Shown here: piece by piece, positions 19,545-29,700 of the stretch
Numbering within the stretch: position 1 is the stretch's first letter
How the letters are laid out: every line of letters starts with the position of its first letter
From: a virus
Length of the DNA: 41,513 nucleotides
Virus record (IMG/VR): IMGVR_UViG_3300025030_000220
Span: 1 to 41,513 of that record
Strand: one strand, 5' to 3'
The notes under the pieces: generated by a model
Told to the model about the DNA's origin: nothing
The model's database searches: none
What the model saw: the letters and a program-made list of their open reading frames with translations, nothing else
Position numbers and translations under genes: made by a program

Positions 19545-20324
19545 ATGGAAGAAAATGATAAAGGAAGTAAAATTGAGGAAGGAACTAAAGTTGATTTAAA
19601 ATATGCAAAAACATCAATGCTGGTAGGGAAGCAATTTTACGGCGGCACTTTTGAACGATTTATGAAAGTGGGAGAGGTAAAAGAATTTATCGCCGCCTTT
19701 AAAGATTTTTATTACCAAGAAAAAATTAAAGACCCCAATGCTCGCTTGGCGGAAATTCTACAGAATTTTAATAAAGAATTTTGCGCACCGAGCGGAAAGA
19801 AATTTCATCCTTACACGGCTCAAGTCGCATGTTGGCGCGCCAAATGGGATTTGGATTTGATGCAACAACTGCAGGATAAAGAATTAAAAATTATTGAGCG
19901 TAAGAATATTCATCAGCTTATCAAGACGCGCGACGATGAACGGAATTTGGTTCTCGGCGCTCCTGACGATAATTCTTTGGAGGCGGGAGTAAGAACTCTT
20001 GGAGGAGAGCTTTTAAATGATGCGACCCAAATGCTCCGCGACGACCAGGAGTTGGAGGAAATTTATGACGATGAAACTCTTATTAAAAGAAGAAATTATA
20101 TTGTTAATGTATTTTCCCATGCCACTAAACTTGTTCATGGCAAAGCGGCGTTGATGTTGAAAGCCTCGGCGGAGAAGAGAGATACGGCTGGATTTTTAAT
20201 GAGTCTATTAGCAAGAGGAACGGCAGGTAAGATGTCAGACGAGGAGATGAATCTTTTAAAAAGCGCTTATGCGCCAAAATTAAACAGTGAAGCCATTAAA
20301 CAAAATGAACCAGCCGCACATTAA
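19545..20324 (+). CDS. Putative terminase small subunit
   Basis: 259 aa from ATG 19545, chosen because the promoter -10 ends six bases before it. The protein is helical and charged, with a compact N-terminal domain ('EFIAAFKDFYYQEKIKDPNARLAEILQNFNKEF...KKFHPYTAQVACWRAKWDLDLM') that could be a DNA-binding HTH. Its position directly before, and overlapping by 20 nt, the large terminase gene is the main evidence. No sequence family is recognised with confidence. Confidence 0.65.
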   Translation: MEENDKGSKIEEGTKVDLKYAKTSMLVGKQFYGGTFERFMKVGEVKEFIAAFKDFYYQEKIKDPNARLAEILQNFNKEFCAPSGKKFHPYTAQVACWRAKWDLDLMQQLQDKELKIIERKNIHQLIKTRDDERNLVLGAPDDNSLEAGVRTLGGELLNDATQMLRDDQELEEIYDDETLIKRRNYIVNVFSHATKLVHGKAALMLKASAEKRDTAGFLMSLLARGTAGKMSDEEMNLLKSAYAPKLNSEAIKQNEPAAH

Positions 20325-21996
20325 CCGATTCAGTTTCGATTCTCTGGCTAAAAACTTTCTAGTATCCACTATGGACGCGGAAACAAAGCAGAGATTTGTC
20401 GAAATGATTGAATCTGAACGTCGAGGAAGAGAAGATATTATTTATTTCTCTGAAGAAACACTTGGTGTCCCTTTGAATGATTATCAAAAGAAATGGTTAA
20501 TTAGAACCACAACCCCGCGCAATAAATGGATGGAAAAGTTCGGCGACAAAATTGAAGATATTGGGGGGTTTATTTTTGGTTCAAACATCTCTTCTATAGG
20601 CAACCAGTCTGGAAAAACTGTAGGTATCGCCATTAAGCATATTTGGTTCAATAAATATAAAATCGGAATGGAGCTAGAGGCGAATCTTATTAACCAGGCG
20701 CATTACGCAACTTTGAATATTTCTCCCCACAGTCGCCAAACCAAAGCATGTTATCAACATATTAAAGATATTTTGAGCGGGCAGTTTATTATAGATGAAG
20801 ACGGCAAAAAAAGATTAAATAATTTAAGTCCTTTGATGCGGGAATTTATTGTCGGTGACAATACCAATTTGGGAGAGATACGCTTTGCTAATAAATCCGT
20901 GGCTTATTCCGTTCCCACTGGTCAAGACCAAGCATCATCCCTTGCTGGCGCGCAGTTTGGATATATTAGTTATGACGAGTGCAGTCAATCGCTTCACCTT
21001 AAAGAAGAATTGGGCGCGAAGATTTTATCTCGTCTTATTAAATATGGATGTTGCCTCGATTTGATTGCCACCCCAGAGGTGGATAGTCCAAGCCACCAGT
21101 ATTATCTCCACATCGTGCGGATGGGAATGAAAGGTATTCAAGGATGGTGGGCTTTAACCAATATGGGAATGGATGATAATAAATTTATTCCCAAAGAACA
21201 AAGGGAAAGAGCCAAGGCTTCTCTTTTGGCTACTGATAAAAAAAGATATAGACAAGTTGTAAAAGGTGAATTCATCACTTCTGGCAAGCGTTTTTTTGAC
21301 AGTTCGGAAATAGAGAACTTGTGGAAATTGCCAGGGAAAAAAGATTGCCAAAAAAACGGAAAATATCTACTTGTCGCCGATTGGGGGTTTTCTGATAGTG
21401 GAGACGAATCGGTATTTATGATTCTTGACTATACAAATTTCCACATTAGTGGCAAAATAGATGTGGCGAATCACGAATCAATTAAAGGCGGTTCACCCCA
21501 AATGCAGTTCTCTCTTCTTCGCACTCTTTATGACCAATATACTTGGTATGACGATGATGGAGTCACTGCTCATCTCCCAACCTTTTTGACCGATGCGCAA
21601 GGACTTGGCGGAGTGGTTATTAAAAAATTATTGGCGCTGCTCAAACCGCATAGTTTTGAGATTGATAAAGATGAGGCGCTTTTTCTGACAAAGGGAGCAA
21701 TGTCAAAAGGCAGAGATTATATTGAATCCGAAGTGGACGGAGCTATAATTGAGAAGAATCCAGATTATGGAATTGTTCGTTCTTATTACATTGATGAATT
21801 AAACGAGCAGTTAGGCTCTTACCATGTGGAAGACAAAAAATTGACAACTGATTTTACAATGACTTTGATGATGGGAATTTCTTATATTGTTAAAAAAATG
21901 CCGAAGACACCTATTAATAAAGTTGTATTCAATCATTTGGCGGGATATAATGCCAGTATTATTAAATCCCCGACGCAAATAATTTTACATAAATAA
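20305..21996 (+). CDS. terL: Terminase large subunit
   Basis: 563 aa from ATG 20305 (a GTG at 20287 is also open). ATPase: Walker A-like GNQSGKT (99-105) and Walker B 'YISYDE' (220-225). Nuclease: 'LLVADWGFSDSGDES' near 356-370 and 'FLTDAQGLGG' near 427-436 supply RNase H-type acidic residues. The enzyme cuts and packages DNA into the prohead at the portal vertex. Walker A lacks the usual Arg before the Gly. It starts inside the small terminase gene and is followed 6 nt later by the portal. Confidence 0.92.
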   Translation: MNQPHINRFSFDSLAKNFLVSTMDAETKQRFVEMIESERRGREDIIYFSEETLGVPLNDYQKKWLIRTTTPRNKWMEKFGDKIEDIGGFIFGSNISSIGNQSGKTVGIAIKHIWFNKYKIGMELEANLINQAHYATLNISPHSRQTKACYQHIKDILSGQFIIDEDGKKRLNNLSPLMREFIVGDNTNLGEIRFANKSVAYSVPTGQDQASSLAGAQFGYISYDECSQSLHLKEELGAKILSRLIKYGCCLDLIATPEVDSPSHQYYLHIVRMGMKGIQGWWALTNMGMDDNKFIPKEQRERAKASLLATDKKRYRQVVKGEFITSGKRFFDSSEIENLWKLPGKKDCQKNGKYLLVADWGFSDSGDESVFMILDYTNFHISGKIDVANHESIKGGSPQMQFSLLRTLYDQYTWYDDDGVTAHLPTFLTDAQGLGGVVIKKLLALLKPHSFEIDKDEALFLTKGAMSKGRDYIESEVDGAIIEKNPDYGIVRSYYIDELNEQLGSYHVEDKKLTTDFTMTLMMGISYIVKKMPKTPINKVVFNHLAGYNASIIKSPTQIILHK

Positions 21997-22002
21997 AAAC
22001 AC

Positions 22003-23760
22003 ATGGGATTACTAACTTTTATAAAAGGAGGAATGTCGGTTGGAGAAACAAATCCTCGCGCTGTTGAATTGGCGAAAGAAATTACTTCTCTTGAAGGGAC
22101 AATCCGTCTCGATTGGACTCGTCGCGTGTATGGGGACGGCGTATATTCTGGGTACCAAACACTCCGAGATTTCTACAAAGGAAAACAATGGTCATTTAGG
22201 AAAGAAGGCGGAGGCACAATGCGCACCTACAATTATTGTTTCACTATTGTGGAGAATATGACGGCGTTCTTGACCAATGAACCTCCTCAAATTTCTTGTC
22301 CCCCTAGAAGTGTTACTGACCCAGTAGAGCGAAGTCTGGCGGAAGGTCGCACAAAACTTTTGGATGCGATTCACGACGACAACGCGCTTTCTCTTGTTTT
22401 TCAAAGAGCCGTCCGCACAGGGTCAATCACGGGCGATGCTTTTATTTTCGGAGCTATTCCCACCTTTAAAGCAAATGAAGACGGAGTAAAAACTTTTGAC
22501 CGCATTCGTTATTGGAATATCGAAAAGCCAGAACATATCCAAGTTCTTTGGAAAGATGAAAACTTCACAGAGATGGACGGCTTTATAAAAAAATATCGCA
22601 TCTCCGTCGAATCGGCTAAACGGCTTTTTAAAGAAGAACTCAAAGATAAGAATTTTCATATTCAAGCGGACTATGACGCGGAGAATCCAAGCGAAACCCA
22701 AAAATCAGAAGTGCCGATGGTAACAGTTAAAGAATTGTGGATGGAGGATGAGTATTTATTGATGTTTAATAATGACAACAAACCTATTCATTATGTGAAA
22801 CACGATTTTGGTTTTGTTCCACTCCAATATGTCCCCAACATTCATCTTCCTGGCGAACCCAAAGGGACATCAGATATTGAACATGAGCTTGACCCCCAGC
22901 AAGAATACAATGAAAGGGCATCGGATATGGCGGACATAATCAAGGAAATTTCCAAACCTGCCTATTGGGGCAAGAACCTTGACAATCTTACAGAAGTAAG
23001 GTCTGGTCAAATTGTGATTTATCAAGTTGGTGATGATGGCGACATTCAAGCGATGCCGAAAAGCGGTAATGTTTTTCCAATGGAAAGTTATTTAAACGAC
23101 CGCAAAAACGACATTATCGCGCTTTCGGGTTTAAACCAAGTTCTCTATCCAGGCAATCAAGTTTTACAAGCAACAGGGCGAGCTCTTTCGGTTGTCATGC
23201 AGGGAGTCAACAACAAAGTTTCTCTTCGCAAAGAATGGTGGATTCGCGCCCTTAAAGAACTCAATAAATCAATTCTCTTTCATGCCGAACAATTTATACC
23301 GCAAGCGAAACTTTTAATCGGCGGATTTTATAAAACTGATGTCTTTATCAGCTCGGTACTTTTGAGAAGTGTGGTTGATGAAATTTCCAAATTCCAAGCC
23401 AAGGTACAATCCTTGACAACTACGCAACACAATGTCGGAATAAGCAATCCAAGCGAGGAACAAAAATTAATGAAAGAAGAATTACAGGATGAGATTTTAG
23501 CCACTGAAATCGCCAAACAGCCTGGTCTTCTTCATCAAATTCTCGCTGACCGAGTGGCTCAAATGAATCAAGCCACAGGAGGTGGAATTACGGGAGCAGG
23601 AATGGGTGGTATAAATGGACAACCTCCACCAGTGACTAGCGATGAGGATACTGCGGCGGGAGTTCCGCCAGCGGCGGGAGTCGCCTCGCCTGTAAGCCCG
23701 AAAGCCGCAATAGCGGGCAACGCCGCCAGAGCGGGCGGAGTGGCGGTAAAACCAAAATAA
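22003..23760 (+). CDS. Portal protein (SPP1-like family)
   Basis: 585 aa. 'LRDFYKGKQWSFRKEGGGTMRTYNYCFTIVENMTAFLTNEPPQI' near the N-terminus, 'HDFGFVPLQYVPNIHLPGEPKGTSDIEHELDPQQEYNERASDMADII' in the clip/stem region, and 'SGLNQVLYPGNQVLQATGRALSVVMQGVNNKVSLR' are typical of phage portal proteins. The C-terminal 60 residues are Gly/Pro/Ala-rich and probably disordered. It forms the dodecameric DNA gate of the head. No Shine-Dalgarno site precedes the ATG. Confidence 0.88.
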   Translation: MGLLTFIKGGMSVGETNPRAVELAKEITSLEGTIRLDWTRRVYGDGVYSGYQTLRDFYKGKQWSFRKEGGGTMRTYNYCFTIVENMTAFLTNEPPQISCPPRSVTDPVERSLAEGRTKLLDAIHDDNALSLVFQRAVRTGSITGDAFIFGAIPTFKANEDGVKTFDRIRYWNIEKPEHIQVLWKDENFTEMDGFIKKYRISVESAKRLFKEELKDKNFHIQADYDAENPSETQKSEVPMVTVKELWMEDEYLLMFNNDNKPIHYVKHDFGFVPLQYVPNIHLPGEPKGTSDIEHELDPQQEYNERASDMADIIKEISKPAYWGKNLDNLTEVRSGQIVIYQVGDDGDIQAMPKSGNVFPMESYLNDRKNDIIALSGLNQVLYPGNQVLQATGRALSVVMQGVNNKVSLRKEWWIRALKELNKSILFHAEQFIPQAKLLIGGFYKTDVFISSVLLRSVVDEISKFQAKVQSLTTTQHNVGISNPSEEQKLMKEELQDEILATEIAKQPGLLHQILADRVAQMNQATGGGITGAGMGGINGQPPPVTSDEDTAAGVPPAAGVASPVSPKAAIAGNAARAGGVAVKPK

Positions 23761-23764
23761 ATCT

Positions 23765-25363
23765 ATGGCAAAAGAACTTACCACAAAATTTTCGGTTGAT
23801 TTGAGCGGAGTTGTTGAAAACTCCATTATTGCCGTTCGCAATATCCGTAAAAACGAGCAAGCGCGCAAAGAAGCGGAATTTCAGCGGGCTATTGCCAACG
23901 GACTTTCTTATGAAGCCCAAATTTCCATGCGCGAAGCTCAATTAGAAGAAGAAAAAAAATCTTCTCTTTTTGATGCTGATTATAGTGGCACTCTGGAAAA
24001 ATCAATTACTGACACTAAAAAATTAAATCGTTTTAATAAATATAGAACTCGTTATGCCGAATCTTTAGGAGAATTAAGTTCTGGTAAAATAAATGAAGAA
24101 CAATATCTTTCAGTTTTAAAGACTCAATTAAATGGAATTGACGACCCAGAACTTCGCCTTGAAATTCAAGGAGATATTGCTACTGCAGAAACAAAAGTAA
24201 AAACTTATAAAGATACAATTTTGAGCAATCAAGTAAAAAAAGCGAAATATGATGGCACAAAAAATGCCCTTGCCGAAGTTATCTCCAAAATAAATACTGC
24301 CCGCGCCCAGGCTTTAATAAGCGACAATCAAGATGAGGTTATTGCGTATGATGAAACTCTTTCGGCTCTTAATTCACAACTTTCATCCACTCGTATTCAA
24401 GATTCAATCACTGATTTCCATGTGAAAAGTTCCACGCGCGGAGTTAATCCTGTTGAAAAATTAAATTACATCAATTCTGAAATTCAAAAATCAGACCCGA
24501 ATACCGCTATTAAAATCGGCGACAGGACATATGCTTCCGCCCAGCAATTCTGGTCTCTTGAACGAGATAATTTTTTGGCTGGCAGTTCTCAAATTTTCGG
24601 CAAATTTTTTGATGAATTAAGCGCGAATGTTAAAAATTCAATTAACGAAGAAGGTAGTAAATTTCTTAAAATGCCTCAATTTGTTCTTGATAATGCGCTT
24701 ACTGTTTTTAATGAAGTTCGTAGCAGACCAGAGGCTGTTCCATTTTTAGATAAACTTAATAGTGTTCAATCATCAATAATGAGCGAGGCAGTGGATAAAG
24801 TGGCAAGACAAATTTATGAAGTTGGTTCTCAACAATTTGATTTTGAAAATGCGGATATACAACTCCAAAATTTTTCAACTCGTTATGGAGTGAATGTGGA
24901 TACTTATAGAACTGCCTTGAGAAATCAAAATGTTGCTTTCGCCAAAGAATCTGCGGAATTGTTGGGTAAGGAAGAAGCAGAAAAAAGAACAATTACAACC
25001 GATTTACCTATTCCAAAAATTGATTTGGAAAAACCAGTGGTTTTAGAAACCCCAGTCAAGCCAACTGAAACCCCAACCCCAATTCCAACCCCAATTCCAA
25101 CTACCGTCATACCCCCAGTCAAGCCAAAAATTTCTGAAACAATAGTGTCAACACCGCCTGCATCAAAATCCGCGTATACTGGGTCGAGTATTGTAGATTA
25201 TCTTAAATCGGTTGGGCAAGATAGTTCAGTTGTTTCGCGCGCTAAAATTGCTGTTGAGAAAGGAGTTGTCAAATCAGAGGATGAATATTTAAAAGCGGCA
25301 CAAACAAATGAAAATGCGACAATGAATACAAAATTACTTGAATCATTAAGAAAAGAACAATAA
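23765..25363 (+). CDS. Putative internal/ejection protein with peptidoglycan-binding-like end
   Basis: 532 aa, mostly helical, with no membrane segment. A Pro/Thr-rich linker (about 425-460, 'TPTPIPTPIPTTVIPP') leads to a C-terminal module, 'SIVDYLKSVGQDSSVVSRAKIAVEKGVVKSEDEYLKAAQTNENATMNTKLLESLRK', whose 'SIVDxLxSxGxDSSxxxRxxIA' start is also seen in cell-wall-binding parts of hydrolases. Between portal and scaffold such large helical proteins are usually virion internal proteins that enter the cell with DNA. Wall binding would suit an ejection protein. Confidence 0.6.
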   Translation: MAKELTTKFSVDLSGVVENSIIAVRNIRKNEQARKEAEFQRAIANGLSYEAQISMREAQLEEEKKSSLFDADYSGTLEKSITDTKKLNRFNKYRTRYAESLGELSSGKINEEQYLSVLKTQLNGIDDPELRLEIQGDIATAETKVKTYKDTILSNQVKKAKYDGTKNALAEVISKINTARAQALISDNQDEVIAYDETLSALNSQLSSTRIQDSITDFHVKSSTRGVNPVEKLNYINSEIQKSDPNTAIKIGDRTYASAQQFWSLERDNFLAGSSQIFGKFFDELSANVKNSINEEGSKFLKMPQFVLDNALTVFNEVRSRPEAVPFLDKLNSVQSSIMSEAVDKVARQIYEVGSQQFDFENADIQLQNFSTRYGVNVDTYRTALRNQNVAFAKESAELLGKEEAEKRTITTDLPIPKIDLEKPVVLETPVKPTETPTPIPTPIPTTVIPPVKPKISETIVSTPPASKSAYTGSSIVDYLKSVGQDSSVVSRAKIAVEKGVVKSEDEYLKAAQTNENATMNTKLLESLRKEQ

Positions 25364-25367
25364 TTTT

Positions 25368-26777
25368 ATGGCAAGCATTATTCAACAAAGAGCATTGCAA
25401 CAAATTTCAGATACGAGTTTTGCCCGCGCAAAAAAGCTCGCTGCTTTGGCTATTAAAACAAACACTGATAATTCTGGCAGTCCCACTGCGCGAGGGTATG
25501 AACAAGCATTGGTTTATTTGCAACCATTTATAGATTCTGGAAAAAAGAGCGAAGCATTGGATGCGCAGACTCTCATAGCTAGTTATAATAATTCTCTTGA
25601 TAATCTTTCTTCAAAAAAACGAGACCAATCAGAAACAGTTGCCGCTTTTAAACTTCAAGAACTGGATTCCTATTTCACCACCTTTGACGGCGATATGGGA
25701 AGTTTTAGAAATCCTGCTAGTTTGATTGGCGCGACTTCAGAAGCTCTTGATTCTTTACTGTTGGGAGTTATCAATGCAATTGATGAAAGGTTAGCGAATA
25801 ATGATTCAACGGATGCTCTTTATTCTTATATGAATGATTTGAATAAAAGAGCTGATAAAATGCGTGATTTAAGAAATAAATTTGATAATGGGGAGCTTAC
25901 TGGGAAAACTCTTGACGGATTTGGTTATTATGTTGATACCAATCCTATTGATGGAAGTATTCGCGGAGCGGCTTTACTTCCAGTTGGTCTTGCGCCAGAA
26001 GATATTTCAAAAGGATATAGGCGATTAGAAGCTACTACAAATATCGGCGGAGCATTATTGCCTATATATGCCCCAGCGCAACAAGATGTTATGGGTGAAT
26101 ATGTTGCGCGAGTTGGCGATGCTAGTTGGAGTGGTTCTGGTAATGGAGCGCTTCAAGCCGATAAAGCAAAACAATCAAAGAATCTTTTTCAAGAAGGAGG
26201 ATTTAATATTGGCGATGGTTCAATTTTCCCTGTTCGTAAAAATCAAATAGATAAAGGTTCATTTGGAAGAGGATTTATTGGAAAAGATGCTGAAGGGAAT
26301 CCATTTGAATCTATTTTTTACAGAGGCGCTGACAATAAACTTTATTCTGTTGACCAAACAACTATTGACCAATTCAAACAAGACCCGTTGTTGAGCAAAA
26401 AACTTGATGGATATGTTACACAATTTAGTCCAAGCGAAGTGAAAAATCTTTCAAAAGAAGCCGTGCCTTATTCCCAAGAAAAAATTGGATTTGAAAGTAG
26501 AATAAGCGGATTCCAGTCACAAATGGATGTGGCTCAAACCGAAGCAGATAGAATGCAAAATATGGGATTCTTTGGAAAAATAAAAGAGGGATTAGGCGCG
26601 ATAGGCGAGGGTGTTAAAGCTCGTCAAGAACAGCGTTCAACATCTTTTTTTGAAAATAAAAATGTTCCCAATAAGCCAGAAGAAGCTCCCACTGGAGGAA
26701 CTTCAGAGAACATTATAGAAACTGGCAAGCAATTTTTCCGAAAAGTCGGTGGATTTTTTAGTGGCAGACCGCAATAA
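25368..26777 (+). CDS. Putative internal virion protein
   Basis: 469 aa. Helical N-terminal half ('NALVYLQPFIDSGKKSEALDAQTLIASYNNSLDNLSSKKRDQSETVAAFKLQELDSYFTTFDGD' region), a mixed beta middle with 'FGYYVDTNPIDGSIRGAALLPVGLAPEDI', and a Gly/Lys-rich end containing 'FFGKIKEGLGAIGEGVKA' and 'FFRKVGGFFSG', amphipathic stretches that could touch membrane. No family is recognised. Neighbours suggest it is one of three ejection-type proteins. Confidence 0.58.
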   Translation: MASIIQQRALQQISDTSFARAKKLAALAIKTNTDNSGSPTARGYEQALVYLQPFIDSGKKSEALDAQTLIASYNNSLDNLSSKKRDQSETVAAFKLQELDSYFTTFDGDMGSFRNPASLIGATSEALDSLLLGVINAIDERLANNDSTDALYSYMNDLNKRADKMRDLRNKFDNGELTGKTLDGFGYYVDTNPIDGSIRGAALLPVGLAPEDISKGYRRLEATTNIGGALLPIYAPAQQDVMGEYVARVGDASWSGSGNGALQADKAKQSKNLFQEGGFNIGDGSIFPVRKNQIDKGSFGRGFIGKDAEGNPFESIFYRGADNKLYSVDQTTIDQFKQDPLLSKKLDGYVTQFSPSEVKNLSKEAVPYSQEKIGFESRISGFQSQMDVAQTEADRMQNMGFFGKIKEGLGAIGEGVKARQEQRSTSFFENKNVPNKPEEAPTGGTSENIIETGKQFFRKVGGFFSGRPQ

Positions 26778-26782
26778 AAACT

Positions 26783-29700
26783 ATGCCAATTCAAAATACC
26801 TATAATCCAAATCCCTCTACAGTGGATAGTCTCCTGCGCCAGCGACAAACACGGGTTGATTTGGGGCGTGAACAGGGATTGATTCCAGAAGCAGAACCAA
26901 CACCGAAAGTTCCCGAACCATTCAAGCCTTTAGGGGTGGAACAAACCCCAGATTATAAAGGAAAACCATTTCATACAAAAATTACGGAAGATGCCGCACT
27001 TCTTGCTTATGCCATTCCAGTTGGATTGGCTCAAATAGCGACTCACCCAATTCAATTTTTAAAAGAAGCTCCTGGCGCAATAATACAAAGTGTTAAAGAT
27101 GTGGTTGACCCCAATTATTATAAAGCACATCCTCTTCTTGGTGTTTTTAATCTTACTGGTTTCGTTGCTCCGATTGCTGGCGCGGCAAAAGCAGCTGCAA
27201 TGAAAATAGCGATGAGAACAGCATTAAGCACTGGTATAAAAGAAGCCGTTACTCTTGGTGTTGAAGAAACTGTGGCAAGGTCAGCTTTATCTATTGGTAT
27301 GAAAGAAGCAGGAGGTATTCTTTTAAAAAAGGGAGCTTTGGGTAATGCGGTATGGCAGGCGGCAAAAACAGGGAAAATAGAAATTGTTACCGAAGTTGCA
27401 AAGAACCTTTTAAGTAAAACAGGAATAGCTGATGATGTTGCTCTACGTGTTGCTTCTGAAATCTCAAACAATCTTTATACCACATTTTCACGACAGACAA
27501 CTAAAATGAAAGTGTTAGAATCTGTTGCTCATCCAATTGGCTCAACGGCAAAATATGTCACAGAAAAAGTTGACCCCCTCCGTAAAATACTTTTTGGTTC
27601 TCCATCAGAAACTGCTGTTGCCAAATTATATGGAGCTGATACTGTTGCCAAAAACCCCGAAGGGTTTATTGCAATTGAGCTTTGGGCTGAAGCTCAACTC
27701 AAAGAACAAGGTTTGGAAAATAGTGTTGCCAATCGACAGCGTATAATGCAAAACTGGGTGGAACAAAATTCTCAATGGGCGGCGCTTACCCCAGAAGAAA
27801 GAGTTGCTCATTTTAAAAACTACGCCGAGTCTGATTTGACCCGTCTTGCAATACATGAATCGACTGGTCTTGACGTTATTACAGTCAAAGCGCTTCCACA
27901 AAATTATGTTGATGCGATGATTGAGACTCTTAAAGAAGCTCCAGCGGATTTTGATGTCCCTAAATTGATGGCATTGATGGAAGACACTTATGGCAGAGAT
28001 TTTACTAATCATTCCGCCGAAATTAACAAAGCTCTCTTAAAAGGAAAAACAAATATTCTTAATCTTGCCTCCAACACAAAAGAGGAGTTAATAAATGTTG
28101 TTTCAAAATTGGGCGATAGCCGTTCAACTATTTCTTTTGCTAAATTTTCACCAGAAGTGCAGACTCTAGCTGAACAACTTGAGAAAACTGGTTATCGAAT
28201 TGGCTATGCTCCGACACAGAAACCTGTGTCTTTTGCGGCAGATATTTTTGAAGGAGCTGTTCCAAAAACTCCAGCAGGAACGCCGAGTGAGATTGCTATT
28301 ACTTCTTTTCGAGGGAAACCAGTTTCTTCGATTAAAGAGACTCTTCCTTATTATGAATCAACTCGCGCAAAAGGATTTGAAAATTCCTTAAAAGAAGCCG
28401 ATGTTGTTGAAAAAGTTAAAGTGCAAGGTGTTAAAAAAACAGCTGGGTCTTGGGAGGGGAATATTGAACCAAGTTTTATTGCCAAAGTGAATGGAACTAT
28501 GGAAAATAAATTAGCATATGCCGCAAGAAGAGGATTAAAGGGAAACCAGGATGCCGTAGCGATATTTACACCTGGCGAAGGTAGTGGGGCTAAATATGTT
28601 TTTAAGGATTTAGTTGACCCAGACCAAGCCCTTAAAGAAGCTCATGCTTTAGGTATTTCTGGGGCGACTATTGACATCAAGAACTTAATAGTATATGATG
28701 GAGATGGAAGTTGGGCTTCTGGCATTAAGGAGCTAGCAACTAAATTAAAAGTTAATCCTAATAAAACTAATGGAATCTTCAAACTTATCACCAAACAAGA
28801 ATATCCAAGACTCATCGAAAATAGAGGAGTCAGAGATAATCTTCATCCCGACCTTATATCCAGGGATGGAAAAACATTTTCAATCTCCGCCACTCAAGCC
28901 AAACGAACTGCCTTCGGAAACTGGATTGACCGACTCGGATTCTCTCCCAGTGGAGTAATTGAAGGCGCAGCGGAATTTTCATATAGAGAAAACTTTACTC
29001 AAGGCATACTTGGTGATTTTGCAAAAAAGCACGGCAGTATTATAAAAGCCAAAAGCATCTCTTCGGCTGGACAAGTCTCAATTCCCATTGAGAAACTTTT
29101 TGAGTGGTTAGATAAAAACAAAGCTGTTATTCGCGGAGTGAGAGAAAAATATACTCTACCAGTACGAACTGTTTTCGACTTAAAAGAAGCCGATTTAATT
29201 CGTGCTGGTTTTAAGTCAGAAATTGCCACAGATATTGTTGGAGTTTCTAAAAAAGCGCTCATTGAAGTTCCAACTTCTGTCGTAGGAATGGGAGATAAGA
29301 TTGTTAATTTTTTACGCACAAGAAACAAGGGATATAATTCTTGGATGAGTAGTATATATGACACCTATTTGAAAGCGGCGTATAGAGGTCGTTATGATTT
29401 AAGTCCATTTTTTAGCGCCCAAGAATTTGTCGAAACAAAACTTAATTCCGCTCTTTTTCTAAAAGACCCAAGCCTTTTAGCTGGTGGACGAACTATTCAA
29501 AAACTAGGCGCTTGGACAGCTGGTAGGCTTGGAAAAAAACTTGAAGGAACAGCAACATACCTTCGCGAAATTATTGAACAACCACCACTTAATGAAGTGG
29601 TTGCGGTTCGTGATGAAATTCTTGGCACTTTGCAAAAGACGATGCTTGATTATACTTCCAGCCCAGATATTATCGGTATCCAAAATACGGCAATGGGAAT

